Assembly (NCBI RefSeq): GCF_029894125.1
Contig: NZ_JARXYZ010000031.1
Span: 26,953-90,952, forward strand
Direction: 5' to 3'
Origin: Kitasatospora sp. MAA19
GTDB taxonomy: Bacteria > Actinomycetota > Actinomycetes > Streptomycetales > Streptomycetaceae
DNA length: 64,000 nt
Of this stretch, positions 39,484-48,008 are shown piece by piece; the stretch's first letter is position 1, and every line of letters begins with the position of its first letter. The notes beneath the pieces were generated by a model, which saw only the letters and a list, made by a program, of their open reading frames with translations, was not told the origin of the DNA and ran no database searches. Position numbers and translations under genes: made by a program.

Positions 39484-39502
39484 CCGGACCCGTGGGTGGG
39501 GA

Positions 39503-39527
39503 GGGCCGGTTCGGGTCGGACCGGCCC
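39503..39527 (+). terminator. Hairpin after the aminotransferase gene
   Basis: GGGCCGGT (39503-39510) and ACCGGCCC (39520-39527) form an 8-bp stem with a 9-base loop; weak T content follows. Located 20 bases after the stop. Confidence 0.5.
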
Positions 39528-39575
39528 GGGGTATCGACCTGCTTCGCTACGCTGACCTGTCTGCTTGGCATGCGT

Positions 39576-39585
39576 ACCGTACGGT
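39576..39585. promoter_or_regulatory. Palindrome upstream of the XRE-cupin gene
   Basis: ACCGTACGGT is a perfect 10-bp palindrome 35 bases before the GTG start, followed by TTTATC. It may be the regulator's own operator. Confidence 0.45.
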
Positions 39586-39619
39586 TTATCGAACAATGTC
39601 CGGAGAGAAGGGGAAGAGC

Positions 39620-40237
39620 GTGAGCGTCTCCGAGGGATCCGTCCGGGGCGTCCTCGCCGCCAACCTCAAGCGCGTCCGGGCCCAGCGCGGGCTGTCGCTC
39701 TCCGAACTGTCCCGGCAGGCCGGGGTCGGCAAGGCGACGCTCTCCCAACTGGAGTCCGGCGGCGGCAACCCGACCCTGGAGACGGTCTTCGGACTCTCCC
39801 GGATCCTCGGCGTGCCGATCTCCGACCTGGTCGACGGGCGGCCCTCCGGCGAGCTGACCGTGGTCCGCGCCGCCGACGTCGAGTCGTTCAGCGGCGAGGG
39901 CGTGGACCTGCGCCCGCTGCGCCGGATCGAGTCCGGCGACTCGGTGTTCGAGGTCTACGACCAGCAGGTGCGCGCCGGCGGCACCCAGGACTCCGGTGGC
40001 CACGTCGGCACCGAGCACACCATCGTCCAGGCGGGCCGGCTGGGCGTGCGGGTGAACGGGTACGAGACGGAGCTGGGCCCGGGGGACTACGTCGGCTTCG
40101 ACGCCTCGCTGCCGCACGCGTACACCGCGCTGGGCGGCGAGCCGGTGCGCTCGGTGCTGCTCCTGCACCAGCGGGCGGAGCAGCGGCTGCACCTCGCGCA
40201 GCGGCGGAAGGTGGCCGCGCCGCGGCCCGGCCACTGA
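39620..40237 (+). CDS. XRE-family regulator with cupin domain
   Basis: 205 residues from GTG 39620, which has AAGGGGAAGAGC upstream; an ATG at 39596 is in frame and could serve if the mRNA is leaderless. The HTH (LKRVRAQRGLSLSELSRQAG, then VGKATLSQLESGGG) is followed by a C-terminal cupin (TIVQAGRLGVRVNGYETELG, then PGDYVGFDASLPHAYTAL) that would sense a small molecule. Such regulators often control amino-acid or aminotransferase genes; the neighbouring split aminotransferase may be a target. Confidence 0.88.
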   Translation: MSVSEGSVRGVLAANLKRVRAQRGLSLSELSRQAGVGKATLSQLESGGGNPTLETVFGLSRILGVPISDLVDGRPSGELTVVRAADVESFSGEGVDLRPLRRIESGDSVFEVYDQQVRAGGTQDSGGHVGTEHTIVQAGRLGVRVNGYETELGPGDYVGFDASLPHAYTALGGEPVRSVLLLHQRAEQRLHLAQRRKVAAPRPGH

Positions 40238-40319
40238 TGGGTGGGCCGACCGTTCGGTCCACCGAACTCCGGTGGTGGATACGCCCCGGCCCCCACTCCC
40301 CTGGGCGGGGGCGGGGGCA

Positions 40320-40349
40320 GGAGTGGGCTTCGGTGTTCCCGAGGCCCAC
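40320..40349. terminator. Hairpin between convergent genes
   Basis: GTGGGCTTCGG (40323-40333) pairs with CCGAGGCCCAC (40339-40349) with one G-T. A second, larger pairing uses CCCACTCC (40292-40299) and GGAGTGGG (40320-40327). Placed between the XRE gene and the convergent 148-residue gene. Confidence 0.55.
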
Positions 40350-40368
40350 TCCGCGCCGCCCCAACGCC

Positions 40369-40815
40369 TCAGGGGTTGTTCAGGGCGTAGGTGCGGAAGG
40401 TCGCCAGCAGGGGCAGGACCTCGGTCCGGCTCGGGTCCTCGGTCACGGCGCGCATGGCGTCGATGACCGCGTGGGCGATGGCCTTGGTCACCGCCAGGTC
40501 GTCCGGGGCCGCGAGGGCGCCCCAGGTCTTCAGGGCCTGGGTGAGCAGGGCGCTCATCCGGGCGCCGATGTTGGAGCTCACCGCGTCGGAGAGTTCGGCG
40601 ATCTCCTCGTCGCTCATGCTCGACCGCAGCCCGAAGGCCAGGGCCAGCAGGGTGTCCATCGCGTGCTCGCCGTACGCGGCGACCAGCGCCGGGAGCGAGC
40701 GCTCGTCCGCACCGCCCGCGGCGAGGGCGGACAGCGCCTCGTCGTCGTCCTTCCACGCAGCCTCCAGGGTGGCCAGGGCCCGAAGAGACTCGTCTACCGT
40801 CATCCCGTCTGTCAT
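40369..40815 (-). CDS. Hypothetical helical protein
   Basis: 148 residues, ATG 40815. All-helical, acidic in the first half (MTDGMTVDESLRALATLEAA). No membrane segment or known motif. Next to the bio genes but separated from bioD by 54 bases and transcribed the same way, so it could be the last gene of that operon or independent. Not recognised. Confidence 0.75.
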   Translation of the reverse strand: MTDGMTVDESLRALATLEAAWKDDDEALSALAAGGADERSLPALVAAYGEHAMDTLLALAFGLRSSMSDEEIAELSDAVSSNIGARMSALLTQALKTWGALAAPDDLAVTKAIAHAVIDAMRAVTEDPSRTEVLPLLATFRTYALNNP

Positions 40816-40869
40816 GGGAGGAACGGTATTGAGCCCGTACCGCCTCGGCCCACGGTTCGGGCGCCGAGA

Positions 40870-41628
40870 TCACACCTTCGAGCGAAGCCGAGCCTGTTCC
40901 GGGCGGTGGGCGTGCGCGAAGTGCTCCGCGTCCCAGGTGCCGCCCAGCTCGGGGGCCAGCGAGGCGAGGGCGAGGGCGGCGAAGTCCGCGGCGGTGCCGG
41001 CGCGTTCCGGCAGGGCGCCGAGCAGCGGGGCGCCGGCCGAGCGCGGCAGGTCGGCGAGGTTGCACCGCTCGGCGAGCCCGGGGGCGGTGGGCCAGGAGCC
41101 GACGAGCACGCCCGCCAGCGGCAGCCTGCGCGCCGCCAGGGCCTCCGCCGAGAGCGCGACGATGTTCAGCGTGCCCAGCCCGGCCGAGGCGACGAGCAGT
41201 ACCTCGGCCGGCAGCCCGGTGTCGCGGACGGCCCGGGCCTGGTCGGCCAGGGTGCGGCCCTCGTCGTCGTAGCGGACGAGCAGCCCGCCCGCGCCCTCGA
41301 CCAGGACCAGGTCGTGCGCGGCGGCGAGTTCGGCGACGGCGGTGGCCACCTCGGCGGGGGAGAGGAACGGCAGTCCGGCCCGCCGGGCGGCGGTGTCGGG
41401 CGCCAGCGGCTCCGGGTACCGGACCAGCTCACGCACCGTCAGTTGGCCTGCCAGGCGCGCGACTTCGGCGGCGTCGCCGGGCTCGTCGGGGGCGACGCCG
41501 GTCTGGCCGGGCTTGAGCACCGCGACCCGCAGGCCGCCCTGCAGCGCCGCCGAGGCGACGGCCGCCGTGGCGACCGTCTTGCCGACCTCGGTGTTGGTGC
41601 CCGTTACGAACAGGATCCGCGCGCTCAT
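40870..41628 (-). CDS. bioD: Dethiobiotin synthase
   Basis: 252 residues, ATG 41628 overlapping the bioA stop (ATGA). P-loop GTNTEVGKT at 10-18 is the dethiobiotin-synthetase type; K39 in VLKPGQTG, then VEGAGGLLVRYDDEGRTLAD and ASAGLGTLNIVALSAEAL match the family. The enzyme closes the ureido ring of 7,8-diaminopelargonate with CO2 and ATP. Length is normal. Operon order bioB-bioA-bioD is common in actinomycetes. Confidence 0.95.
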   Translation of the reverse strand: MSARILFVTGTNTEVGKTVATAAVASAALQGGLRVAVLKPGQTGVAPDEPGDAAEVARLAGQLTVRELVRYPEPLAPDTAARRAGLPFLSPAEVATAVAELAAAHDLVLVEGAGGLLVRYDDEGRTLADQARAVRDTGLPAEVLLVASAGLGTLNIVALSAEALAARRLPLAGVLVGSWPTAPGLAERCNLADLPRSAGAPLLGALPERAGTAADFAALALASLAPELGGTWDAEHFAHAHRPEQARLRSKV

Positions 41629-42929
41629 GCCGCCACCGCCGCGGCCGTCACGGCGGCGGCGATGCGTGCCACGTCCTCGTCCTCCGTCACATAGGGGGGC
41701 ATGGTGTAGATCAGGTCCCGGAAGGGGCGCAGCCAGACGCCGGCACGCGCGGCCGCCTCCGTGGCCGCCGGGACGTCCACCGGGTGGTCGAGCTGGACGA
41801 CGCCGATCGCGCCCCGCACCCGGACGTCCCGGACCCCGGGGACGTCCACGGCGGCCGCGAGCCCGTCGGTCAGCCCCGCCTCGATGCGCTTGACCTCGAC
41901 CGCCCAGTCCTGCCCGAGCAGCAGGCCCAGCGAGGCGTTGGCGACCGCGCAGGCCAGCGGGTTGCCCATGAAGGTCGGCCCGTGCGCGAGTACCGGCATC
42001 TCGCCGCGGCTGATGCCGTCGGCGATCTCGGCGGTGCACAGCGTGGCGGCGAGCGTCAGGTAGCCACCAGTGAGCGCCTTGCCCAGGCACATCACGTCCG
42101 GTGAGACGTCCGCGTGGTCGGCGGCGAACAGTGCGCCGCTGCGGCCGAAGCCGGTGGCGATCTCGTCGAAGACGAGCAACACCCCGTACCGGTCGCAGAG
42201 TTCGCGCAGCATCCGCAGGTAGGCGGGGGAGTGGAACTGCATACCGCCCGCGCCCTGGACCACCGGTTCGACGATGACGGCGGCCAGTTCGTCCGCGTGC
42301 CGGGCCATCAGCTCCTCGAACTCGGCCGCGTACCGGGGGTCGAGCGGGGCGTCGAACCCGGCCGGCGGCTGCGGCGCGAACAGCTGCCCGGGCAGCACCC
42401 CGCCCCACAGGTGGTGCATGCCGCCGTCCGGGTCGCAGACGGACATCGGGTGGAAGGTGTCGCCGTGGTAGCCGCCGCGCCAGGTCAGCAGCCGGCGCTT
42501 GTGCGGGCGGCCGACGGACTGCCAGTACTGCAGGCACATCTTCATCGCGACCTCGACGGCCACCGAGCCCGAGTCGGCGAGGAAGACGTGCCGCAGCGGC
42601 TCGGGCGTGATGTCCACCAGCGTCGCCGCCAGCCGGACGGCGGGCTCGTGGGTGAGCCCGCCGAACATCACGTGGCTCATCTGCCCCAGTTGCTCGCGGA
42701 CGGCCTCGTCCAGCACCGGGTGCCGGTAGCCGTGGATGGCCGCCCACCAGGACGACATCCCGTCGACGAGTTCGCGCCGCCCGCCCGCGACGGGCTCGGC
42801 GAGGCGCAGCCGGACCCCCGAGGCGGACTCGACCACGTACGGGGTGACGGTGCCGGGCATCGGCCCGTACGGGTGCCAGACGTGGGCGCGGTCGAGGGAG
42901 AGCAGCGTGTCCGCGGACAGCTGGGGCAT
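41625..42929 (-). CDS. bioA: Adenosylmethionine-8-amino-7-oxononanoate transaminase
   Basis: 434 residues, ATG 42929. HVWHPYGPM near the N-terminus, GYHGDTFHPMSVCDPDGGMH, VFDEIATGFGRSG and LGKALTGGYLTLAATLCTAE with the PLP Lys are diagnostic of BioA. It converts KAPA to DAPA using S-adenosylmethionine as amino donor. Coupled to bioD by ATGA; 27 bases after bioB. Confidence 0.96.
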   Translation of the reverse strand: MPQLSADTLLSLDRAHVWHPYGPMPGTVTPYVVESASGVRLRLAEPVAGGRRELVDGMSSWWAAIHGYRHPVLDEAVREQLGQMSHVMFGGLTHEPAVRLAATLVDITPEPLRHVFLADSGSVAVEVAMKMCLQYWQSVGRPHKRRLLTWRGGYHGDTFHPMSVCDPDGGMHHLWGGVLPGQLFAPQPPAGFDAPLDPRYAAEFEELMARHADELAAVIVEPVVQGAGGMQFHSPAYLRMLRELCDRYGVLLVFDEIATGFGRSGALFAADHADVSPDVMCLGKALTGGYLTLAATLCTAEIADGISRGEMPVLAHGPTFMGNPLACAVANASLGLLLGQDWAVEVKRIEAGLTDGLAAAVDVPGVRDVRVRGAIGVVQLDHPVDVPAATEAAARAGVWLRPFRDLIYTMPPYVTEDEDVARIAAAVTAAAVAA

Positions 42930-42956
42930 GGTGGGTTACTCCAGACGGTGGAACTG

Positions 42957-44225
42957 TCAGGCGTTGGGCGCGAGTTCGGTGCCGGCGCCGCGGCGGCGGA
43001 CCTTGACGAGGTCACTGCGCAGCTCGTCGCCCGGGGTCCCGTCGCCCGGGGTCCCGTCGCCGGGCTGACCGGCGTCCGGGTGCTCGGACGCCGGGTGCTC
43101 GGCCGCCGCGACCGGGGCCTCGTGCGCCTCGTGCCCGCCGCACGGCCCGCAGCCGCCGCCACTGCCGCAGGCCGAGGCGGCGGTGCCGCAGGAGCCGGCG
43201 GCGGCCGCCGCCGCGATGTCCGAGCGGTGGCGGGGCAGGGTGGCCTCGTCGGCGCCCTCGACCTCGAAACCGGCGTCCTTGATCATGTCGAGGTCGGCCT
43301 GCCCGGCCTGGCCCTCGCTGGTCAGGTAGTCGCCGAGGAAGATGGAGTTGGCGAGGTGCAGGCCGAGCGGCTGCATCGAGCGCAGGTGCACCTCGCGCCC
43401 GCCGGCGATCCGCACCTCGGTGTCCGGGTTGACGAAGCGGACCATCGCCAGGATGCGCAGGCAGCGCTGCGGGGTGAGGTTCCACTCCTTGGCGAGCGGG
43501 GTGCCCTCGAACGGGATCAGGAAGTTGACCGGGACGGAGTCCGAGCCGAGCTCGCGCAGCGCGAACACCACGTCGACCAGGTCCTCGTCGCTCTCGCCCA
43601 TGCCGGCGATCAGGCCGGAGCAGGCGGACAGGCCCGCGCCGTGCGCCTTCTGCACGGTGTCCACCCGGTCCGCGTAGGTGTGGGTGGTGGCGATGTCGCC
43701 GTAGGTGTTCTCGGAGGTGTTGAGGTTGTGGTTGTAGGCGTCGGCGCCGGCCGCCTTCAGCCGCTCCGCCTGGTTGCCGGACAGGAGGCCGAGGCAGACG
43801 CAGATCTCGACCGCGGGGTCGGCGTCCTTGATGGCGTCGATGGTGTCGGTGACCCGGTCGATGTCACGGTCCGTCGGGCCGCGGCCGCTGGCCACCAGGC
43901 AGACCCGCTTGGCGCCGCCGGCCACCCCGGCGCGGGCCGCCTCGGCGGCCTGGTCGGGCTTGAGCCAGGTGTACTTGAGGATCTCGGCCTTGGAGCCCAG
44001 CCGCTGCGAACAGTAGGTGCAGTCCTCCGGGCAGAGCCCACTCTTGAGGTTCACCAGGTAGTTGAGCTTGACGCGCCGGCCGAACCACTTCCGGCGCACC
44101 TTGCCGGCCGCGGCGACGACGTCGAGCAACTCGTCGTCGGTGGTGGCGAGGACGGCCAGCGCCTCCTCGCGGGTCGGGACGTCGCCGCGCAGGCCCTTGG
44201 CGGTGAGGGTATCGAGCAGATCCAT
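42957..44225 (-). CDS. bioB: Biotin synthase
   Basis: 422 residues, ATG 44225. The radical-SAM motif CxxxCxxC is in GLCPEDCTYCSQRLGSKAEI; YNHNLNTSENTYGDI and CSGLIAGMGES follow as in BioB. It inserts sulfur into dethiobiotin. The core (about 1-340) is followed by an unusual 80-residue C-terminal extension rich in Ala, Gly, Cys and Pro (CGTAASACGSGGGCGPCGG, then PDAGQPGDGTPGDGTPGD). Similar Cys-rich tails occur in some Streptomyces BioB; the tail role is unknown. First gene of the bio operon. Confidence 0.96.
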   Translation of the reverse strand: MDLLDTLTAKGLRGDVPTREEALAVLATTDDELLDVVAAAGKVRRKWFGRRVKLNYLVNLKSGLCPEDCTYCSQRLGSKAEILKYTWLKPDQAAEAARAGVAGGAKRVCLVASGRGPTDRDIDRVTDTIDAIKDADPAVEICVCLGLLSGNQAERLKAAGADAYNHNLNTSENTYGDIATTHTYADRVDTVQKAHGAGLSACSGLIAGMGESDEDLVDVVFALRELGSDSVPVNFLIPFEGTPLAKEWNLTPQRCLRILAMVRFVNPDTEVRIAGGREVHLRSMQPLGLHLANSIFLGDYLTSEGQAGQADLDMIKDAGFEVEGADEATLPRHRSDIAAAAAAGSCGTAASACGSGGGCGPCGGHEAHEAPVAAAEHPASEHPDAGQPGDGTPGDGTPGDELRSDLVKVRRRGAGTELAPNA

Positions 44226-44497
44226 GGGGCCGATCCTGCCTGTTGGCGCTCGAATGGCGCCAGAGGAAACCCGCCAGAAGATCCGCGGAAGGATGTGCCA
44301 CTTGCCACAGTGTCGAAGCTCACGGCATCGGTGCTGGTCACGGGCTTGACGCCGACGCGAACCGGTGGTTACCCGCCAGTAGGCGGAGGTCGCCGGCGGG
44401 GGGTGGACGGTCGGTGTCGGTACGCACGTGCGGCGGTGATCGACAACCAGCCCACCCCGTGATCTGGGCCACCCGACGGTTGCTTAGAATCTGCGCC
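44226..44497. promoter_or_regulatory. Divergent region of bioB and a membrane protein gene
   Basis: No gene seen. TGGCGC (44244-44249) and GCGCCA (44257-44262) form a dyad 19-37 bases upstream of bioB, a candidate biotin-operon operator. On the right, TAGAAT (44485-44490) is a -10-like hexamer only 7 bases before ATG 44498, suggesting a leaderless mRNA. Confidence 0.45.
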
Positions 44498-45358
44498 ATG
44501 ACCACGCAGCGGGAGCGCACCCCGACTCCGGGAGAGGGCCAGGACGGCCAGGCAGGGCAGCGGACCGGCGGGGCCGCCGTCGGCACGGGCGCGGAGCTGA
44601 GCGGCAGTCGGGGCGGTGGCCGGGGCAGGCGCCTGACGGCCCGCCGGGTGGTGGGCTGGTTCGTCGTGGTGGGTGTGATGACCGCCGGCGGATGGATCAT
44701 CACCCGCCCGATGCCCGGCGACTACATACCCGGCCTCGGCCCGTCCACCAAGGATGCGCCCAGGACGCCCCCGGTGGTCGGCACCCCGCCGCCGCACACC
44801 GACTCCGAGGGCCTCAATGCCGACAGCCTCTTCCCCACCCAGCGGCCGGTCGAGGCCGCCGGGTACAAGGCCCGGCGTGGCGCCATCCGGCAGGGCGAGA
44901 ACTGCGCCGAGGTCCTGCAGGACCGCACCCAGGAGCTGTTCCGGGACAGCGGCTGCCATGCCTACCTGATCGTCAGCTTCTCCGGCGTCGACCGCCCGGT
45001 GCTCAGCAGCGTCACCCTGCTGCGCTTCGCCGACCAGGCCTCTGCTGCCAAGGCCGCCGACGCCCTGCGGGCCAAGCCCGGTGCCGTCGCCTTCATCCTC
45101 GCCGACGCCTCCACCGCGCCCGCGCCGTCCGCCTCCGTCTCCGCCAAGCCGGCCAGTGAGCCGCGGGTCGAGGCGGTCGGGCACTACGTGACCGTCACCA
45201 GCTCGCGGACCGACGCCCACCCCGGCCCCGCCGCCACCCCGGGCGCCACCACCACCGTTCCGGCGCCCACCGCCTCCGGGGCCGGCGGGGAGCCGAACCT
45301 CGACGACGCCACCCGCGCCCTCTCCTACGTGGCCGGTCAGCCCTTTGTATGGATGTGA
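44498..45358 (+). CDS. Membrane-anchored extracytoplasmic protein
   Basis: 286 residues, ATG 44498. A polar, Gly-rich N-terminus (about 50 residues) precedes one membrane span (VVGWFVVVGVMTAGGWII). The outside part contains AGYKARRGAIRQGENCAEVL and DSGCHAYLIVSFSGVDRPVL, with two Cys that may pair, then a Pro/Ala/Thr-rich linker and a conserved-looking end LSYVAGQPFVWM. Similar proteins are common, unnamed Streptomyces membrane proteins. Possibly leaderless. Confidence 0.8.
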   Translation: MTTQRERTPTPGEGQDGQAGQRTGGAAVGTGAELSGSRGGGRGRRLTARRVVGWFVVVGVMTAGGWIITRPMPGDYIPGLGPSTKDAPRTPPVVGTPPPHTDSEGLNADSLFPTQRPVEAAGYKARRGAIRQGENCAEVLQDRTQELFRDSGCHAYLIVSFSGVDRPVLSSVTLLRFADQASAAKAADALRAKPGAVAFILADASTAPAPSASVSAKPASEPRVEAVGHYVTVTSSRTDAHPGPAATPGATTTVPAPTASGAGGEPNLDDATRALSYVAGQPFVWM

Positions 45359-45409
45359 CAAACGATCAGGGGGCGCAACCGGCGGTTTGACGGCTGCGCG
45401 GAAACGACC

Positions 45410-45435
45410 AGGGGCCCGGCAAGTTCCGGGCCCCT
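45410..45435. terminator. Bidirectional hairpin terminator
   Basis: AGGGGCCCGG (45410-45419) and CCGGGCCCCT (45426-45435) are perfect 10-bp arms with a 6-base loop, between two convergent genes (ends 45358 and 45455). Confidence 0.75.
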
Positions 45436-45454
45436 CCGCATGTCTGACGGAGGG

Positions 45455-47965
45455 TCAGCCGCCGAGCCGGTCCACCGCCGTCACCCGCACCACCGCCCGG
45501 CCCTCCTCGTCCGATCCGTACAGGTCGACCTCGGCGCTGATGCCCCAGTCGTGGTCACCCTCCGGGTCGTCGAAGATCTGCCGGACCCGCCAGGCGGAGT
45601 CCTCCTCCTCGATGATCAGCATCTTCGGGCCGCGCGCGTTCGGGCCGGTGCCGAGGTCGTCGTACTCCTCCCAGTACCCGTCCATGGCGTCCGCCCAGCG
45701 GTCCGCGTCCCAGCCGTACCCGCCGTCCAGCTCGGCGAGTTCCTCGTAGTGCTCCAGCGCGCACAGCTCGACCCGGCGGAACATCTCGTTGCGCACCAGC
45801 ACCCGGAACGCCCGCGCGTTCGCGGTGACCGGCGCCGGCTTGTCGTCCAGCGTCACCTCGGGGGCCTGCGGGTCGGTCGGGTTGGCCAGCTGCTCCCACT
45901 CGTCCAGCAGGCTGGAGTCGACCTGGCGGACCAGCTCGCCCAGCCAGGCGATGACGTCCTTCAGATCGTCGGTCTTCACGTCCTCGGGGACGGTCTGCTC
46001 CAGCGCCTTGTACGCGCTCGCCAGGTAGCGCAGCACGATGCCCTCGGTGCGCGCCAGCTCGTAGAAGCCGACGTAGTCCGAGAAGGTCATCGCCCGCTCG
46101 TACAGGTCGCGGACCACCGACTTCGGCCTCAGCTCGTGGTCGCCGATCCACGGGTGCGCCCGGCGGTACACCTCGTACGCGTGGGTGAGCAGCTCCTCCA
46201 GCGGCTTCGGGTAGGTGATCTCCTGGAGCCGCTCCATCCGCTCCTCGTACTCGATCCCGTCGCGCTTCATCTCGCCGACGGCCTCGCCGCGCGCCTTGTT
46301 CTGCTGCGCGGCGAGGATCTGGCGCGGGTCGTCGAGGGTCGCCTCGACCACCGAGATCACGTCCATCGCGTACGAGGGCGAGGTCGGGTCGAGCAGCTCG
46401 AAGGAGGCCAGGGCGAAGGTGGAGAGCGGCTGGTTGAGCGCGAAGTTCTCCTGGAGGTCGAGCGTCAGGCGCACGATCCGGCCCTCGGCGTCCGGCTCCG
46501 GCAGGCGCTCGACCACGCCGCCCTGCAGCAGGGAGCGGTAGATCGCGATCGCGGTGCGGATGTGCCGGCGCTGCGCCGCGCGGTCCTCGTGGTTGTCGGT
46601 GAGGAGCTTGCGCATCGCCTCGAAGGCGTTGCCGGGGCGGCCGATCACCGACAGCAGCATCGCGTGGCTCACCTTGAACCGCGAGACCAGCGGCTCCGGG
46701 TCGGCGCCGATCAGCTTGTCGAAGGTCTCCTCGGTCCAGCCGACGAAGCCCTCCGGCGCCTTCTTGCGCACCACCTTGCGCTTCTTCTTCGGGTCGTCCC
46801 CGGCCTTGGCGATCGCCTTGTCGTTCTCGATCACGTGCTCGGGCGCCTGCGCCACTACCTGTCCGACGGTGTCGAACCCGGCCCGGCCGGCCCGCCCGGC
46901 GATCTGGTGGAACTCGCGGGCGCGCAGGATCCGCACCCGGTTGCCGTCGTACTTGGACAGCGCCGTGAACAGCACCGTACGGATCGGCACGTTCACCCCG
47001 ACGCCCAGCGTGTCCGTCCCGCAGATCACCTTCAACAGGCCGGCCTGAGCCAGGCGTTCGACCAGCCGGCGGTACTTCGGCAGCATGCCCGCGTGGTGCA
47101 CGCCGATGCCGTGGCGCACGAAACGGGACAGGTTGCGGCCGAACTTGGTGGTGAAGCGGAAGCCGCCGATCAGGTCGGCGATGGCGTCCTTCTCCGCCTT
47201 CGAGCACATGTTGATGCTCATCAGCGACTGCGCCCGGTCCACCGCCTCCTTCTGCGTGAAGTGCACCACGTAGACCGGCGCCTGGCCGGTCTGCAGCAGC
47301 TCCTCCAGGGTGTCGTGCATGGTGGTGCGGCGGTACTCGTAGAACAGCGGCACCGGGCGGGTCGTGTTGCGCACCACCGTCGTCGGGCGGCCCGTCCGGC
47401 GGGTCAGGTCCTCCTCGAAGCGGCGCACGTCGCCGAGCGTCGCCGACATCAGCAGGAACTGCGCCTGCGGCAGCTCCAGCAGCGGGATCTGCCAGGCCCA
47501 GCCGCGGTCCGGCTCCGCGTAGAAGTGGAACTCGTCCATGACCACCTGGCCGACGTCCGCCCGGAGCCCGTCGCGCAGCGCGATCTGCGCCAGCACCTCG
47601 GCCGTGCAGCAGATGATCGGCGCGGTCGGGTTCACGCTCGCGTCGCCGGTCATCATGCCGACCTGCTCGGTGCCGAACATCTTGACCAGGTCGAAGAACT
47701 TCTCCGACACCAGCGCCTTGATCGGCGCCGTGTAGAACGTCCGCTTCCCCTCCGCCAGCGCCGCGAAGTGCGCCCCCGCCGCCACCAGGCTCTTGCCCGA
47801 GCCGGTCGGCGTCGCCAGGATCACGTTGTTCCCCGACACCAGCTCGATCAGCGCCTCCTCCTGCGCCGGGTACAGCGTGATCCCCCGCTCCTCCGCCCAG
47901 GCTGCGAACGTCTCGTACAGCGCATCGGGGGTGGCGGGCTTCGGCATCAGATCAAGGAGGGTCAC
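45455..47965 (-). CDS. Ski2-like DEAD/DEAH-box RNA helicase, DUF3516-type
   Basis: 836 residues from GTG 47965 (MTLLDLMPKPATPDALYETF after AAGGAGG). Walker A ATPTGSGKSLVAAG, Walker B/motif II VVMDEFHFY, motif III LMSATLGDV and motif VI AGRAGRAGFDT are all present, with an unusual DEFH box. The C-terminal half is the DUF3516-type extension. In actinobacteria such proteins are large Ski2/Brr2-related RNA helicases, possibly linked to RNA decay or ribosome metabolism. The gene stands alone between two other units. Confidence 0.93.
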   Translation of the reverse strand: MTLLDLMPKPATPDALYETFAAWAEERGITLYPAQEEALIELVSGNNVILATPTGSGKSLVAAGAHFAALAEGKRTFYTAPIKALVSEKFFDLVKMFGTEQVGMMTGDASVNPTAPIICCTAEVLAQIALRDGLRADVGQVVMDEFHFYAEPDRGWAWQIPLLELPQAQFLLMSATLGDVRRFEEDLTRRTGRPTTVVRNTTRPVPLFYEYRRTTMHDTLEELLQTGQAPVYVVHFTQKEAVDRAQSLMSINMCSKAEKDAIADLIGGFRFTTKFGRNLSRFVRHGIGVHHAGMLPKYRRLVERLAQAGLLKVICGTDTLGVGVNVPIRTVLFTALSKYDGNRVRILRAREFHQIAGRAGRAGFDTVGQVVAQAPEHVIENDKAIAKAGDDPKKKRKVVRKKAPEGFVGWTEETFDKLIGADPEPLVSRFKVSHAMLLSVIGRPGNAFEAMRKLLTDNHEDRAAQRRHIRTAIAIYRSLLQGGVVERLPEPDAEGRIVRLTLDLQENFALNQPLSTFALASFELLDPTSPSYAMDVISVVEATLDDPRQILAAQQNKARGEAVGEMKRDGIEYEERMERLQEITYPKPLEELLTHAYEVYRRAHPWIGDHELRPKSVVRDLYERAMTFSDYVGFYELARTEGIVLRYLASAYKALEQTVPEDVKTDDLKDVIAWLGELVRQVDSSLLDEWEQLANPTDPQAPEVTLDDKPAPVTANARAFRVLVRNEMFRRVELCALEHYEELAELDGGYGWDADRWADAMDGYWEEYDDLGTGPNARGPKMLIIEEEDSAWRVRQIFDDPEGDHDWGISAEVDLYGSDEEGRAVVRVTAVDRLGG

Positions 47966-48008
47966 CCGGCTATCTTGCCTGCTCGCCGCCACCCCGGGCA
48001 AAGGCGGC

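Noticed and set aside
42114..44462. Plus-strand open frame of 782 codons opposite bioA and bioB
   Set aside because: Antisense shadow of two well-supported biotin genes.
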